Origin: Eutrophomonas brisbanensis
GTDB lineage: Bacteria; Pseudomonadota; Gammaproteobacteria; Burkholderiales; Eutrophovitaceae
Length of the DNA stretch: 64,000 nucleotides
Reading direction: 5' to 3'
Assembly: GCA_038141705.1 (NCBI GenBank)
Contig: JAYQIQ010000004.1
Location: 868,001-932,000, forward strand
The position numbers and the translations under genes were made by a program. The notes under the pieces are model-generated. The model was given only the letters and a program-made list of their open reading frames with translations, did no database searches and was not told the DNA's origin. Shown here one piece after another: positions 8,226 through 18,377 of the stretch (its first letter is position 1; each line of letters opens with the position of its first letter).

Positions 8226-8834
8226 TTATCTTAAGGTCCCTGTATCGGACTTCACGTTGAGCTTCTGAGCTATCAATGCAACGCGTTTCTCCAAACGACT
8301 GACTGCGTCATTTAGGTCATCAACATCCTGTGAAAATAATTCGATTCTTAATTTAGTCGCTAATAACTTGCTCTCCTCGGTGAGGTACTCGCCAACACTC
8401 GAACGAATAGTTTCCTGAGAATCCTTCAGCCATTTTGCGATACCTCGCAAAAGCTTACCCATGCGATGCGCAAGTACGTCGCCAAAAACTTTTGCGAGAT
8501 CCTCTTCGTAATCCCAACTGATTTTATTAAGCACTCGGGAGAGGTCAGAAGCGAAATGTGCATCACCTTCAATTTTGACTCCCTTAAACCCCAACTCGCG
8601 ATCCTTAAGCCAATTGATCGCCACTTCGGGCGTAAGATGAATCTTCAGAGCGAATTTGTCGGCGCCCATGGTTTCGGCAGGATAGCCATCTTTATCAATG
8701 GTGATATAAATTGGCCCTAGCGGTGCTTCTATACAAATGGTCTCATCTGCGTGGCTAGCTAGTTGAGAGCGAGCCTCCTCATTATCAGCAAGGATATGTC
8801 GAATAAAATTCAGCGCGATCGTAATGGGGATCAT
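8226..8834 (-). CDS. ubiJ: UbiJ, SCP2-domain ubiquinone biosynthesis accessory factor
   Basis: A 202-residue protein with an N-terminal sterol-carrier (SCP2) lipid-binding fold, seen as HADETICIEAPLGPIYITI and FKGVKIEGDAHFASDLSRVL. A helical C-terminal part follows (DVDDLNDAVSRLEKRVALIA). UbiJ scaffolds the soluble Ubi complex that hydroxylates and methylates ubiquinone precursors. Its start overlaps the ubiE stop by four bases (ATGA) and ubiB follows, the standard operon order, which supports the call more than sequence alone would. Confidence 0.88.
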   Translation of the reverse strand: MIPITIALNFIRHILADNEEARSQLASHADETICIEAPLGPIYITIDKDGYPAETMGADKFALKIHLTPEVAINWLKDRELGFKGVKIEGDAHFASDLSRVLNKISWDYEEDLAKVFGDVLAHRMGKLLRGIAKWLKDSQETIRSSVGEYLTEESKLLATKLRIELFSQDVDDLNDAVSRLEKRVALIAQKLNVKSDTGTLR

Positions 8835-9571
8835 TCGATCTTTGCTCCTCGGTGCACCGCCACCACACCACCGGCTAGGTTGAAATAATCTACATGCGCG
8901 AATCCAGCGTCTCGCATCATTTCCGCTAGCGCTTCTTGGTTTGGATGCACTCGAATCGACTCAGCAAGATAGCGGTAGCTCTCTTCATCTTTCGCAATCA
9001 GTTTTCCCATCAGAGGCAAAATTTTAAATGAGTAGAGATCATAGAGCGGCTTTAAGGGCTTCGCCACTTCTGAAAACTCGAGGATTAATAGTTTTCCCCC
9101 AGGACGCAACACACGTTGCATCTCAGCTATCGCGGCTTCTTTATGGGTCATGTTACGAAGCCCAAAAGCAACGGTGACACAGTCAAAATAATTCGATGTA
9201 AACGGTAGTGCCTCAGCGTTACATTGACACAAAGGAGTCATGCGCCCACTGTCCAGTAGTCGATCTCGGCCCACGGTTAACATATTTGCGTTGATATCGG
9301 TGAGCCAAACCTCGCCCGTATCACCAACTCGATCTAGAAGTAATTTGGTGATATCCGCTGTTCCACCGGCGACATCCAGCACCCTAGATCCCTCGCGTAC
9401 CCCAGTTAATTGAATCGCATATCGCTTCCAGAGGCGGTGCAACCCCCCCGACATCACGTCATTCATGAGGTCATAACGGGAAGCAACGGAACGAAAAACT
9501 TCTCCGACGCGATCTTCTTTTTCGTTTTCAGGAATTTCCTGAAAACCGAAATGGGTTTTTTTTGTTTCCAT
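8831..9571 (-). CDS. ubiE: UbiE, ubiquinone/menaquinone C-methyltransferase
   Basis: SAM-dependent C-methylation in ubiquinone (and, where present, menaquinone) synthesis. Motifs: VASRYDLMNDVMSGGLHRLW near the N-terminus, VLDVAGGTADIT (SAM motif I), VAFGLRNMTH, RVLRPGGKLLILEF and LAGGVVAVHRG at the C-terminus. I chose the ATG at 9571 (METKKTHFGF) over a TTG two codons earlier because the latter abuts the DUF971 stop. The product is about 246 residues, normal for UbiE. ubiJ and ubiB follow directly. Confidence 0.95.
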   Translation of the reverse strand: METKKTHFGFQEIPENEKEDRVGEVFRSVASRYDLMNDVMSGGLHRLWKRYAIQLTGVREGSRVLDVAGGTADITKLLLDRVGDTGEVWLTDINANMLTVGRDRLLDSGRMTPLCQCNAEALPFTSNYFDCVTVAFGLRNMTHKEAAIAEMQRVLRPGGKLLILEFSEVAKPLKPLYDLYSFKILPLMGKLIAKDEESYRYLAESIRVHPNQEALAEMMRDAGFAHVDYFNLAGGVVAVHRGAKIE

Positions 9572-9577
9572 ACTCAA

Positions 9578-9973
9578 TTAAGTTTTCTTAAGCTCTCGCC
9601 AGGTAACTGGCTTTCCGCGAGACTCTCCGGCTTTCCTCAGGCGATCCAAATAATCCGCCCAATTTTTCTCCTGGTTTTTGCCGAGCTCATACAAGTAGTC
9701 CCAAGAATAAATACCGGTGTCGTGCCCATCACTAAAGCGTAATTTTACGGCGTAATTGCCCATGGGTTCTATTTCATCAATCTCCACGTCTTGCTTCCCA
9801 ACCTGCAAGACCTCTTGACCCGGTCCATGGCCGCGCACTTCAGCAGAGGGGGAATAGACCCGAAGATACTCTGTGGGGAGCCTAAATTGGTCGCCAGAAT
9901 CATAAGTGACTTCTAGAATCCGGCTTTTCTTATGGTGCGTTATCTCTGTAGGGTTTGGTTTTGAGGTTTTCAC
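9578..9973 (-). CDS. DUF971 (GBBH-like N-terminal domain) protein
   Basis: A small protein of about 131 residues with a DUF971 domain, also found at the N-terminus of gamma-butyrobetaine hydroxylase. Signatures include PTEITHHKKSRILEVTYDSG, the very conserved LRVYSPSAEVRGHGPGQEVL, and FSDGHDTGIYSWDYLYELG. The role is unproven; stand-alone copies often sit beside ubiE, as here. The open frame extends to a TTG at 10027. The GTG at 9973 is preferred because it has a GAAAAGAGA tract before it and gives the family's usual short lead before PTEI. Confidence 0.85.
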   Translation of the reverse strand: MKTSKPNPTEITHHKKSRILEVTYDSGDQFRLPTEYLRVYSPSAEVRGHGPGQEVLQVGKQDVEIDEIEPMGNYAVKLRFSDGHDTGIYSWDYLYELGKNQEKNWADYLDRLRKAGESRGKPVTWRELKKT

Positions 9974-10065
9974 ATCAAATCTCTTTTCATTTATCGCTAA
10001 AGGCCCAACAGATACTTCAGTGCCCAAATAGTTTCCAAAAAGACACCTTATTCCAATAGACCAGC

Positions 10066-10099
10066 TCGTAACAAATATGTAATAAAGCCGTCATAATAT
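10066..10099 (+). promoter_or_regulatory. PhoB box and -10 of the phoB promoter
   Basis: TCGTAAC (10066-10072), ATGTAAT (10077-10083) and CCGTCAT (10088-10094) are three 7-bp repeats with exact 11-bp periodicity. Ten bases after the second unit is TAATAT (10094-10099), a good -10 box that overlaps the third repeat. The geometry is the same as at the porin promoter (6629-6662). I infer phoB autoregulation, with the third unit possibly modulating access to the -10 box. Confidence 0.7.
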
Positions 10100-10137
10100 A
10101 TGCAAAGTCGTTTAACCAGACCAAATTAGGAATCACA

Positions 10138-10823
10138 ATGTCAGGCACGATTTTGGTTGTTGAAGATGAGCCCGCAATTCAAGAGCTTATTGTAATGACC
10201 CTCAAGAGAGGAGGCCACGAGACGATCCGCGCTGGATCTGTTGAAGAGGCGAGCAAATTGATCGACCATGCGCTTCCCGATCTTGCCCTCATTGACTGGA
10301 TGTTACCAGGTGCGAGTGGTGTAGAGCTCACCCGTCGGCTGAGGGGAAACCCGAGGACTCAGTCCATACCCATTATTATGCTCACGGCGCGCTCCGATGA
10401 AGATGACAAATTACTGGGTCTCGATAGCGGAGCAGATGACTACATCACGAAACCTTTCTCTCCTAAAGAATTAAACGCACGGATCAAAGCAGTACTTCGA
10501 AGAAGAGCGCCGGAAATCACCGATGACATCGTTGAAACAAACGGCCTTGTGGTGGATCCCGCTACCCATCGCGTCTCCGGTGATGGAGTCACTATCGAAA
10601 TGGGACCAACCGAATTTCGATTACTCCACTTTTTATGACACATCGCGAACGCGTGCACTCTAGAACACAACTTTTAGATCAGGTATGGGGTGATCATGTT
10701 TTCGTAGAGGACCGCACCATCGACGTTCACATCCGTAGACTCCGACAAGCGCTCGAGCCAAGCGGCTACGACACGTATGTCCAAACCGTCAGGGGTGCAG
10801 GGTACCGTTTCTCCAAGCCTTAA
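10138..10823 (+). CDS. phoB: Phosphate regulon response regulator PhoB, frame broken once
   Basis: OmpR-family regulator of the phosphate-starvation response. The receiver domain (1-120) has acidic residues Glu9/Asp10, phospho-acceptor Asp53 (LIDWMLPG), Thr83 and Lys105 (TKPFSPKEL). The C-terminal winged helix includes EDRTIDVHIRRLRQAL and TVRGAGYRFS. The frame breaks near 10634-10636. Restoring one A joins EFRLLHFL to MTHRERVHSRTQLLDQVWG and gives 228 residues, close to the usual 229. phoR follows after 60 bp. The upstream Pho repeats indicate autoregulation. Confidence 0.93.
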
Positions 10824-10883
10824 AAAGGGCATCGGCTTTTTGATACCATTCGGATTCATTCTGCCCCGATAGGATGGGTCAAC

Positions 10884-12202
10884 TTGGGACACTGGAAAAA
10901 TGCGCTGTCTGAATTAATTACGCCAACGATCGTTGGCTTAATTGTGTGGGGCCTGTTTGGCAGAGTCGCTGCTCTGGTTATCTTTGCTCTCTACCTCAGT
11001 ACGTTGTTAATTTTTCATTATGTCTACCTCTCGAAGTTTAGAGCCTGGCTCCTAGACCCCACAGTGGACAACATCCCCACCGCGACTGGGGTATGGGATT
11101 ATCTTTTCACGCGACTGGTACGACTACTGAAACAACAACGCACCTCGGAGATCACTCTTACGAAGGCGCTGGATCGCTTTCAAAAAGGCGCACAAGCGTT
11201 ACCTGATGGGGTGATTTTTCTGGATCGATCGACTGCGAGCACCTGGTGTAACCCCAAAGCTGAGGAATTCTTCGAAATCTCCCTCGAGCGAGACCGTGGG
11301 GTACAAATTAGCTACCTCTTCCGACAACCGAAGTTCAGAGAGTATCTCGTGAGCCGAGATCACGATGAACCGTATATTCTTCGCTTATCGCGCAATAACA
11401 TTAGCCGCGTTATCGCAATTCAAATTGTTCCCTACGGTAGCGCACAAAAACTTTTGCTTGCAAGAGACATTACCTCGGTGAGAGACTGGAAACCATGCGG
11501 CGCGATTTCATCGCGAATGTTTCCCACGAATTACGAACACCGCTAACTGTGATTCAAGGTTACCTTGAAACATTTGAAGATGAGGATATGCGTGACGCGG
11601 AAACGCTCACACGTGGGATCGAGTTAATGTCCGATCAATCCAGCCGAATGACGCGGTTAGTTTCTGATCTTCTGACACTTTCGAAATTGGAAACGTCATC
11701 TGATTCTTTAAAAGAGGATTACATCGATATTCCTGCGTTACTAAAAAGTCTTGAATCCGAATCAATTGCGCTCTCCGCTGGCAAACATCAACTCACATAT
11801 TCAGTCGATGCGAGCCTCTGCCTCATCGGAAGAGAGGAGGAGATCCGAAGCGCATTTGCCAATTTAGTGAGCAATGCAATTCGTTACTCCCCGGATGGTG
11901 GGAACATACAAATCACTTGGAGCACAGTCGATAGTCACCCTACCTTTAGTTGCAAAGATAGCGGCCTTGGTATTGAGCAACAGCACATCGAGCGATTGAC
12001 GGAACGCTTCTATCGTATCGATAAGAGTCGCTCACGCGAAACGGGGGGAACCGGATTAGGGCTGGCGATCGTCAAACACATCGCAAACCGGCACGCTGCT
12101 GATTTGGTAATTAAAAGTAGGCTTGGCGAAGGAAGTATTTTCTCACTTCGATTTCCGCCAACACGCGAAACGCCGGCAAGAAACCAGCCCGCTAGCGATT
12201 GA
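10884..12202 (+). CDS. phoR: Phosphate regulon sensor kinase PhoR, frame broken once
   Basis: Membrane histidine kinase partner of PhoB. Two N-terminal hydrophobic segments (about 12-48) are followed by a charged linker and a PAS-like region (QALPDGVIFLD). Then come the H-box FIANVSHELRTPL, the N-box ANLVSNAIRYSPDGG, DSGLGIEQQHIERLTERFYR and GGTGLGLAIVKHI. The two frames meet near 11477-11484; one missing base joins ARDITSV to ERLETMRRDF, giving about 439 residues, normal for PhoR. The start is probably the TTG at 10884 behind AGGATGGG. The 3' end overlaps the convergent HIT gene by 11 bp. Confidence 0.92.
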
Positions 12203-12611
12203 GTTGGGCGGATATATTTTTCTCGAGTAAACCCCAAAACTCAGCAGGAACCAATCGCTGCGAGTCTCTTAACTGCTCTCCCCAGATCGGATTTGGAAAA
12301 TGAGGGTCATCTTCAAACCGGGGAATAACATGCCAATGCAAATGCGACACCATGTTCCCAAAAGATGCCAAGTTAATCTTTCGCGGATTTAATACGTCGA
12401 GCATTGTACGTTCTACGACGAATACCGCATCCATCAACTGGTAGCGCTCGTCACTCGAGAGGTGCGTCATCTCCGTTACATGGCGATTCAATATGACTCG
12501 ACAAAACGCCGGATACTTTTCATCATGAACGCGAACGACGCGCAACAAATCATTCGAAGCGATAAGCTCGCCACCTACGCTCGAACACAGTTCACAATTT
12601 TCACGTTCCAT
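12192..12611 (-). CDS. HIT-family nucleotide-binding/hydrolase protein
   Basis: A 139-residue histidine-triad protein. HLHWHVIPR (His90, His92, His94) is the nucleotide-phosphate-binding triad, and the N-terminal CELC could bind zinc. HIT proteins hydrolyse AMP-linked or dinucleotide substrates; the exact one is unknown here. The C-terminal half (IWGEQLRDSQRLVPAEFW) matches the longer bacterial HIT subgroup. It starts 12 bp after the FAD/Fe-S oxidoreductase gene on the same strand, so co-transcription is likely. Confidence 0.88.
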   Translation of the reverse strand: MERENCELCSSVGGELIASNDLLRVVRVHDEKYPAFCRVILNRHVTEMTHLSSDERYQLMDAVFVVERTMLDVLNPRKINLASFGNMVSHLHWHVIPRFEDDPHFPNPIWGEQLRDSQRLVPAEFWGLLEKNISAQLNR

Positions 12612-12623
12612 TTATGATGACGC

Positions 12624-15600
12624 TCATAGCAATACACGCTCGATGCCGCCAGCGTTCGCCTGGTCAACGTAAGCTTTTAACCAATCTTCCCCTAAAACCT
12701 GCTTCGCAATTTCAACAACGATGTAGTCCGCATCTAGGTCCACATCATTCTTAAAGCGTGATAGGCCTTGTAAACACGAAGGGCACGAAGTAAGAATTTT
12801 GGTAGTAGCGCCACTGCCCGCTTTATTCAGTTTCTCTATTCCTTTGGTGAGCTCCTCTTGTTTTCTAAAACGTACCTGCGTAGAAATATCAGGACGAGTG
12901 ATCGCAAGCGTTCCGGATTCTCCACAGCAACGCTCTTTTAGCGGAACATCCTGGCCCATTAATTCGGAAACGACCTTTGTTGGCTGATAGGTTTTCATCG
13001 GCGTGTGACAAGGATCGTGATACATATATTGGACCCCCTCGACCCCTTCGGTGCGAATTCCTTTTTCAAGTAAATATTCATGGATATCAAGAATTCGACT
13101 TCCAGGAAATATCTTATCGAATTCATAGTGCTGCAACTGGTCCATGCAAGTGCCGCACGACACCACAACCGTTTTAATATCAAGATAATTGAGCGTGTTA
13201 GCAAGACGGTGCAATAAAACACGATTATCCGTAATCATTGCCTGGCCCTTTGCCTCCATGCCAGCAGCCCGTTGCGGATACCCGCAACACAGATAACCTG
13301 GTGGCAATACTGTTTTCACGCCCACGTGATACAACATCGCTTGAGTCGCCAAGCCCACTTGCGAGAAGAGTCGTTCGCTACCGCAACCTGGAAAATAAAA
13401 AACCGCGTCAGACTCATCATTCGTTTTTTGCGCGTCACGAATGACCGGAACGATACGAGCATCTTCAATATCGAGAAGACCTCTGGAGGTTTTTTTTGGA
13501 AGATTCCCCGGCATGGGTTTATTGACAAAATGGATGACCTGCGCTCTGACGGGAGTCTTTCCTACGGTCGCGGGGGGCGTCTCGTTTGCGCTTGAGCTAG
13601 CCCTACCGCCCGTACCAGCCGATTAGCGAACCGCTGGACACGATAGCCCACAGATATAAAAGCGCCCCGTACGAGTTTTATGGTGCGTGGGTCTGTGAGA
13701 TTTAGAAACAGCATTGCCATGCTTGTTTTGATATTTGATTTTTTCTTTCCCTGCTTTCGTAGAAAGCTCCTCATGGCCATGGACACGTCACCGAAGTCGA
13801 TGTTCACAGGGCAGGGGTTCAAACATTTATGACATACGGTGCAATGCTCCGCGACGTCATCAAATTCTTCAAAGTGTTCTAAAGCTATACCTCGACGCGT
13901 CTGCTCCTCATACAAAAATGCTTCGATCAGAAGCGATGTCGCCAAGATCTTATTGCGAGGGCTGTATAGAAGATTTGCGCGAGGCACATGGGTTGCACAA
14001 ACAGGCTTACATTTCCCACAACGCAGGCAGTCTTTAATAGAATCAGCTATCCCTCCGATGTCACTTTCTTCAAGAATCAGACTCTCTAAGCCAAGCAACC
14101 CAAAACTGGGAGTGTATGCTCGCGTTAAATTTGCACCCGGCTGTAACTTCCCTTTGTTAAAACGCCCGTCAGGATCGACTTTATTTTTATATTGCCAAAA
14201 CTGCTCAAGCTCTTGATCCTCCAGAAAATCAAGCTTAGTAATTCCGATTCCATGCTCTCCCGAGATCACGCCACCTAGAGAGCGTGCGAGTACCATCACC
14301 TCATCAACGGCCTGATTCGCTCGCTGTAGCATTTGATAATCATCAGAGTTCACGGGGATATTCGTGTGAACGTTTCCATCGCCCGCATGCATATGAAGCG
14401 CGATGAAAACACGACTTTTTAAAACTTTTTTATGGATACTGTCGATTGCTGACCGAACTTCCTCAAACGCCCGGCCTTCAAAGAGTGCGATCAGCTCTTC
14501 TCTTACTGCCGATTTCCAAGAAACACGTAACGCGTAACTTTGAATAAGACTAAACACAGAAGCATCCTGCGGGCAACCTTCAGGTAGCAGGACGGCATCC
14601 TCAGGATAAATCTTCATGTGTTCCTCGACAGAATGATCAAGGGATTGCAACAACCAACTCCATTTATCGACCACCCGATCAATGAGCGCGTTCGCTTCAA
14701 GGCAGCGACTGATAAATAAATCTTTACCAATCTCCTCCTCGATCGTTCGCTTGAGCGGCAATTCAAGGGAAATGTATTGCTTTATCGCAGCAAGTATTGA
14801 GAGTTTGTTTTCAATTGACAAACGAATATTAATTTTTTCGATGCCATCAGAGTAGGCCGCGAGTTGGTCTAGTGGAATTACCACGTCCTCATTAATCTTG
14901 AATGCGTTCGTGTGCTTAGCAATTGCGGCTGTCCGCGCACGGTCCAACCAGAACTGACGCCGCGCTTCAGCGCTCACCGCTACAAATCCTTCGCCATGAC
15001 GTGCATTTGCCATCATCACGACACGAGATGCCGCTGCTCCCGCCGCTGCTTCATCATCACTTACGATATCTGCGAGAAGCACCATTTTTGGTTTACCGTG
15101 ACGTTTGGCTTTAGGTGTATAGCCGACCGCCCTCACATATCGCTCATCTAAATGCTCAAGACCCGCGAGCTGTACCTCGGGGTTTTGATCAAGCGCCGTT
15201 TTAATCTCAACGATTGATGGCACTGCTTCCGCGACTGTCCCGTAAAACTCCAGGCACACCGTTCGCGTAAAACTTGGCATACGATGCAAAATAAACCGGG
15301 CGGACGTGATAATCCCGTCGCAACCTTCTTTCTGGATTCCAGGAAGCCCTCCCAAAAACTTATCGGTGACATCCTTCCCGAGACCAACCTTTCGAAAGGC
15401 CGAACCCGGAATTTCAATATTTTCCGTTCGGAGCAGCTGATTTTTTGGCGAGCAATACGTGAGCCGAAAACGCGCCATCTCTACATCATGGATCTTTCCT
15501 AAATTGTGACCAATTCGCTCAACCAAAAGTTGGTTGCCATCGGGCATCACCATCGTCCAAGAAGCAAGGTTGTCAATCGCGGTCCCCCACAAAACTGCTT

Positions 15601-16479
15601 TCTTACCTCCCGCGTTCATTGCAACGTTTCCACCGATACAGGACGCGTCTGCGGATGTGGGGTCTACTGCGAAAACTAAACCTTTATCATCTGCGGCCTC
15701 CATAACGCGGCGGGTGACAACGCCAGCGCCACAGTTAATCGTAGAGACTTCTACATCAACCTGAGGTAACCGGATTTTCTCAACCTCACTAAGACGATCT
15801 AATTTTTCTGTATTGATAATTGCAGAAAAGGGGGTGAGCGGTATTGCCCCTCCCGTGTAACCGGTACCACCACCACGAGGAATAATCGTGAGCCCAAGTT
15901 GAACACACGCGTGAACAAGCTCACTCACCTCCTCCGCGCTATCTGGATGCAACACCACAAATGGATACTCGACTCGCCAATCCGTCGCATCGGTCGCGTG
16001 AGACACACGAGCCAAGCCATCGAATGCAACATTATCTTTTCGAGTCACTCTCTTGAAAGCTCGAATGGCTTTTTTTCGAAGCGAAATGATTTCTTCGAAC
16101 TGATTAGCAAACCGTTCGATTGCTTCCGAGACACTTACAATTAAGTCGATAACTCGCGCGTCTTTACTAATCGCCCTTTTTTTACCTCGCTGAGGCGGTG
16201 CCAGAGCGCACTGATGAGTAACCCACGTCGATTTTTGTTGTTAATCAAATCGTCTTGGAGATACGGATTGCGATCAATTACCCAAATGTCCCCAAGAATC
16301 TCATACAACATCCTCGCCGAGCGTCCCGTGATCCGCTGATCACGCAAATCGACGATCGTTTTCCACGCCTCCTCACCCAGTAGGCGAATGACGATCTCTC
16401 TATCAGAGAATGAGGTGTAGTTATAAGGAATTTCTCGAAGTCGTAACGGGGCTGCCAAAAAGCCTGGGGAGGGTTCCAT
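12624..16479 (-). CDS. Large FAD-linked and Fe-S oxidoreductase (DUF3683), frame broken twice
   Basis: One gene seen in three frames. Residues 1-125 are the DUF3683 region (LREIPYNYTSFSDREIVIRL). Next is the FAD-binding 4 domain (PRGGGTGYTGGAIPLTPFS) and the FAD-oxidase C-terminal domain (HMHAGDGNVHTNIPV, GVISGEHGIG). Two 4Fe-4S motifs follow (CLRCGKCKPVCATHVP, CTVCHKCLNPCPV), then GlpC-like CCG motifs (FPGCGSERLF, YLCCGYPQ, CCGESGTLA). It resembles D-lactate/glycolate dehydrogenases that pass electrons to quinone; the substrate is unproven. One base is missing near 16161-16165 and one in the G6 run at 13572-13577. The repaired length, 1285 residues, fits the family. Confidence 0.87.
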
Positions 16480-16548
16480 CTGTATCCGATTTAAGTAAAA
16501 AAGTTACCACAAGGCTAAGTTTATCGTACCGAAGACTCGCGTGCCGGC

Positions 16549-16953
16549 TCACGTTAGTAAAAGCAGCAAACACAGGTATCGAAAAAATTTACCTACGAAG
16601 ATTGCCACAGAGCACACCAGCACATTCATTCGAAACCACCCTGCCGCAAGACAGAGCGCATCACCGATAATTGGGACCCACGACAATAAAAGCGCCCAAT
16701 AGCCCCATTTCATTAAAAATTGTTTACTAAACTTAGTTGGTAATTTGCGCTCCGGAATCATCCGTGCCAGCAAAAGTGAAGAAATCCCACCTAACGTATT
16801 CCCGACCGTAGCAATAACGAGCAAATACGATGCGCTAACACTGCCCCCTAAAACGATGGCAGCAAAAACCGCTTCGGATGAGCCAGGAAGAATCGTTGCT
16901 GAGGTGACACTACTCACAAACAAGCCCCACAAACTCAATGTCTCTATATCCAC
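16549..16953 (-). CDS. yqaA: YqaA-like small membrane protein (DedA/SNARE-associated relative)
   Basis: A 134-residue inner-membrane protein with three to four hydrophobic helices. SSVTSATILPGSSEAVFAAI near the N-terminus and VGNTLGGISSLLLAR are YqaA hallmarks, and GYWALLLSWVPIIGDALCLA matches the later part. The family is related to DedA proteins, some of which flip lipids, but YqaA itself lacks a firm function. The ATG start is clear. It is divergent from the cytochrome gene, with an 85-bp spacer. Confidence 0.85.
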   Translation of the reverse strand: MDIETLSLWGLFVSSVTSATILPGSSEAVFAAIVLGGSVSASYLLVIATVGNTLGGISSLLLARMIPERKLPTKFSKQFLMKWGYWALLLSWVPIIGDALCLAAGWFRMNVLVCSVAIFVGKFFRYLCLLLLLT

Positions 16954-16994
16954 TGCTAAACCTCAGTACGTCAGTATTCGAAAACGTTTTAACT

Positions 16995-17000
16995 TATAAT
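16995..17000 (+). promoter_or_regulatory. Candidate -10 box for the cytochrome c5 gene
   Basis: A perfect TATAAT lies 38 bp before the TTG start of the cytochrome gene. No clear -35 element stands 16-18 bp upstream, so confidence rests on the hexamer and its place in the divergent spacer. Confidence 0.4.
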
Positions 17001-17038
17001 TCTGCCTCACTAAAGTTTTTGTATCTGGAGGCCGTAAC

Positions 17039-17502
17039 TTGATCAAAACACCAAAACAACTCGTCACCGTAGTGGTGCTTTCGTTTATCGTTCCTATCGC
17101 CCTAATACTTCTGACAATCAACGTCATAACGGGTGGCATACACGTCGATCCTGACAGTCCGGCGATGAGCGACGAAGCAGTTGCAAAGCGGTTGAAGCCG
17201 GGAAGCGAAGCGCCAAAGAAAGCAGGTGGTGGCGCTACGGCAAGCGTCGCAGTGGTGAATGCTAATCCTGGAGAAAGTTTATACAACAAGGTTTGTCAGA
17301 CTTGTCACAATGCCGGAATCGGCGGCGCCCCCAAATTCGGCGACAAGGCTGCCTGGGGAGAACGACTGAAGCAAGGTAAAGAGACGTTATACAAAAGCGT
17401 GATCAACGGAAAAAATCTCATGCCCGCAAGAGGGGTGCTGCGGGCGCGACAGATGATGACATCAAAGCATCAGTGGATTATATTTTGTCAAAAGTTCAGT
17501 AG
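17039..17502 (+). CDS. Membrane-anchored cytochrome c5-like protein, frame broken once
   Basis: Single-haem c-type cytochrome, probably carrying electrons in the periplasm. An N-terminal hydrophobic segment (LVTVVVLSFIVPIALILLTI) anchors it. A linker rich in Ala, Gly and Lys follows, then the haem site CQTCH near residue 86, and NLMPARGG with the distal methionine. The frame breaks in the G-run at about 17433-17436. One extra G gives GGAAGATDDDIKASVDYIL, the usual cytochrome c5 ending, and 154 residues. The start is a TTG behind GGAG. A strong terminator follows. Confidence 0.85.
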
Positions 17503-17525
17503 TTGATCGACATAATTAAAAACGC

Positions 17526-17551
17526 GGCGCTCCTCGTGAGCGCCTTTTTTT
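17526..17551 (+). terminator. Rho-independent terminator after the cytochrome gene
   Basis: GGCGCTC pairs with GAGCGCC around a 5-base loop and is followed by seven T residues. It is 23 bp past the corrected cytochrome stop and separates it from apaH. Confidence 0.88.
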
Positions 17552-17566
17552 AGTAGGGGGCTAACA

Positions 17567-18370
17567 ATGGCGCGCTATGCGATTGGGGATATTCAGGGCT
17601 GCCACGACAGCCTAGAAAAACTTCTTTCTGTGATTGACTTTGCTCCAGAGAAAGACCAACTTTGGCTCGTGGGAGATGTCGTCAACCGTGGGCCCAAGTC
17701 TCTTGAAACCTTGAGGAAAATATTCTCGATGAAAGACTTGGTCAAATTGGTTCTTGGGAATCACGACCTGCATTTGATCTCATTGGATGCGGGGTTCGGA
17801 AAAATTCGTGATGACGATACCCTCAATGAAATTCTGGAAGCTCCTGATCGAGAAGCTTTGGTGAGTTGGTTAAGAGCACAGCCGCTCATGTATGTCGAGG
17901 ATAACCACGTTATGGTTCATGCTGGCATTCTCCCCAATTGGAGCATCCTTGAGGCTCAAACACGCGCAAAAGAAGTTGAGGAACATTTGAGCGGTCCCGA
18001 CTATCGGCTTTTCCTCGAAAATATGTACGGCAGCAAACCCACCAAGTGGAACGAGGAGCTACAAGGGTGGGAAAGATTACGTATTATCGTGAACGCATTT
18101 ACCCGTATGCGCGTCTGTCAAAAAAATGGCGAGTTAGATTTCAAATTTAAGGGCAAACCTAAAGACCTCGCTGATAACTTAGTCCCTTGGTTTAAAGCGG
18201 CCAGCTCGAGAGACAAAAAATTTAAAGTATTTTTTGGCCATTGGTCGGCGCTCGGGATTTACATGGGCGAATCGGTCGTTGCACTTGACTCCGGCTGCGT
18301 TTGGGGAGGCAAGCTCACAGCAATCCGGCTCGAGGACAACGAAATATTCCAGGTCGACTACTGTGGCTAG
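17567..18370 (+). CDS. apaH: Symmetrical bis(5'-nucleosyl)-tetraphosphatase
   Basis: Splits Ap4A to two ADP and also acts on Np4-capped RNA. The 267-residue metallophosphatase has all signature motifs: GDIQGCHDSL (5-14), LVGDVVNRGP (about 34-43), LGNHDLHLI (about 63-71), VMVHAGILPNW and FFGHWSALG. These residues ligate the two metal ions. ATG follows a strong AGGGGG. It appears to be a single-gene unit after the cytochrome terminator and ends 7 bp before the convergent PfkB kinase gene. Confidence 0.95.
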   Translation: MARYAIGDIQGCHDSLEKLLSVIDFAPEKDQLWLVGDVVNRGPKSLETLRKIFSMKDLVKLVLGNHDLHLISLDAGFGKIRDDDTLNEILEAPDREALVSWLRAQPLMYVEDNHVMVHAGILPNWSILEAQTRAKEVEEHLSGPDYRLFLENMYGSKPTKWNEELQGWERLRIIVNAFTRMRVCQKNGELDFKFKGKPKDLADNLVPWFKAASSRDKKFKVFFGHWSALGIYMGESVVALDSGCVWGGKLTAIRLEDNEIFQVDYCG

Positions 18371-18377
18371 GATGTTT

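Noticed and set aside
14912..15151. Small plus-strand open frames inside the large FAD oxidoreductase
   Set aside because: They are antisense shadows of a strongly conserved coding sequence, with no start signals or family features.
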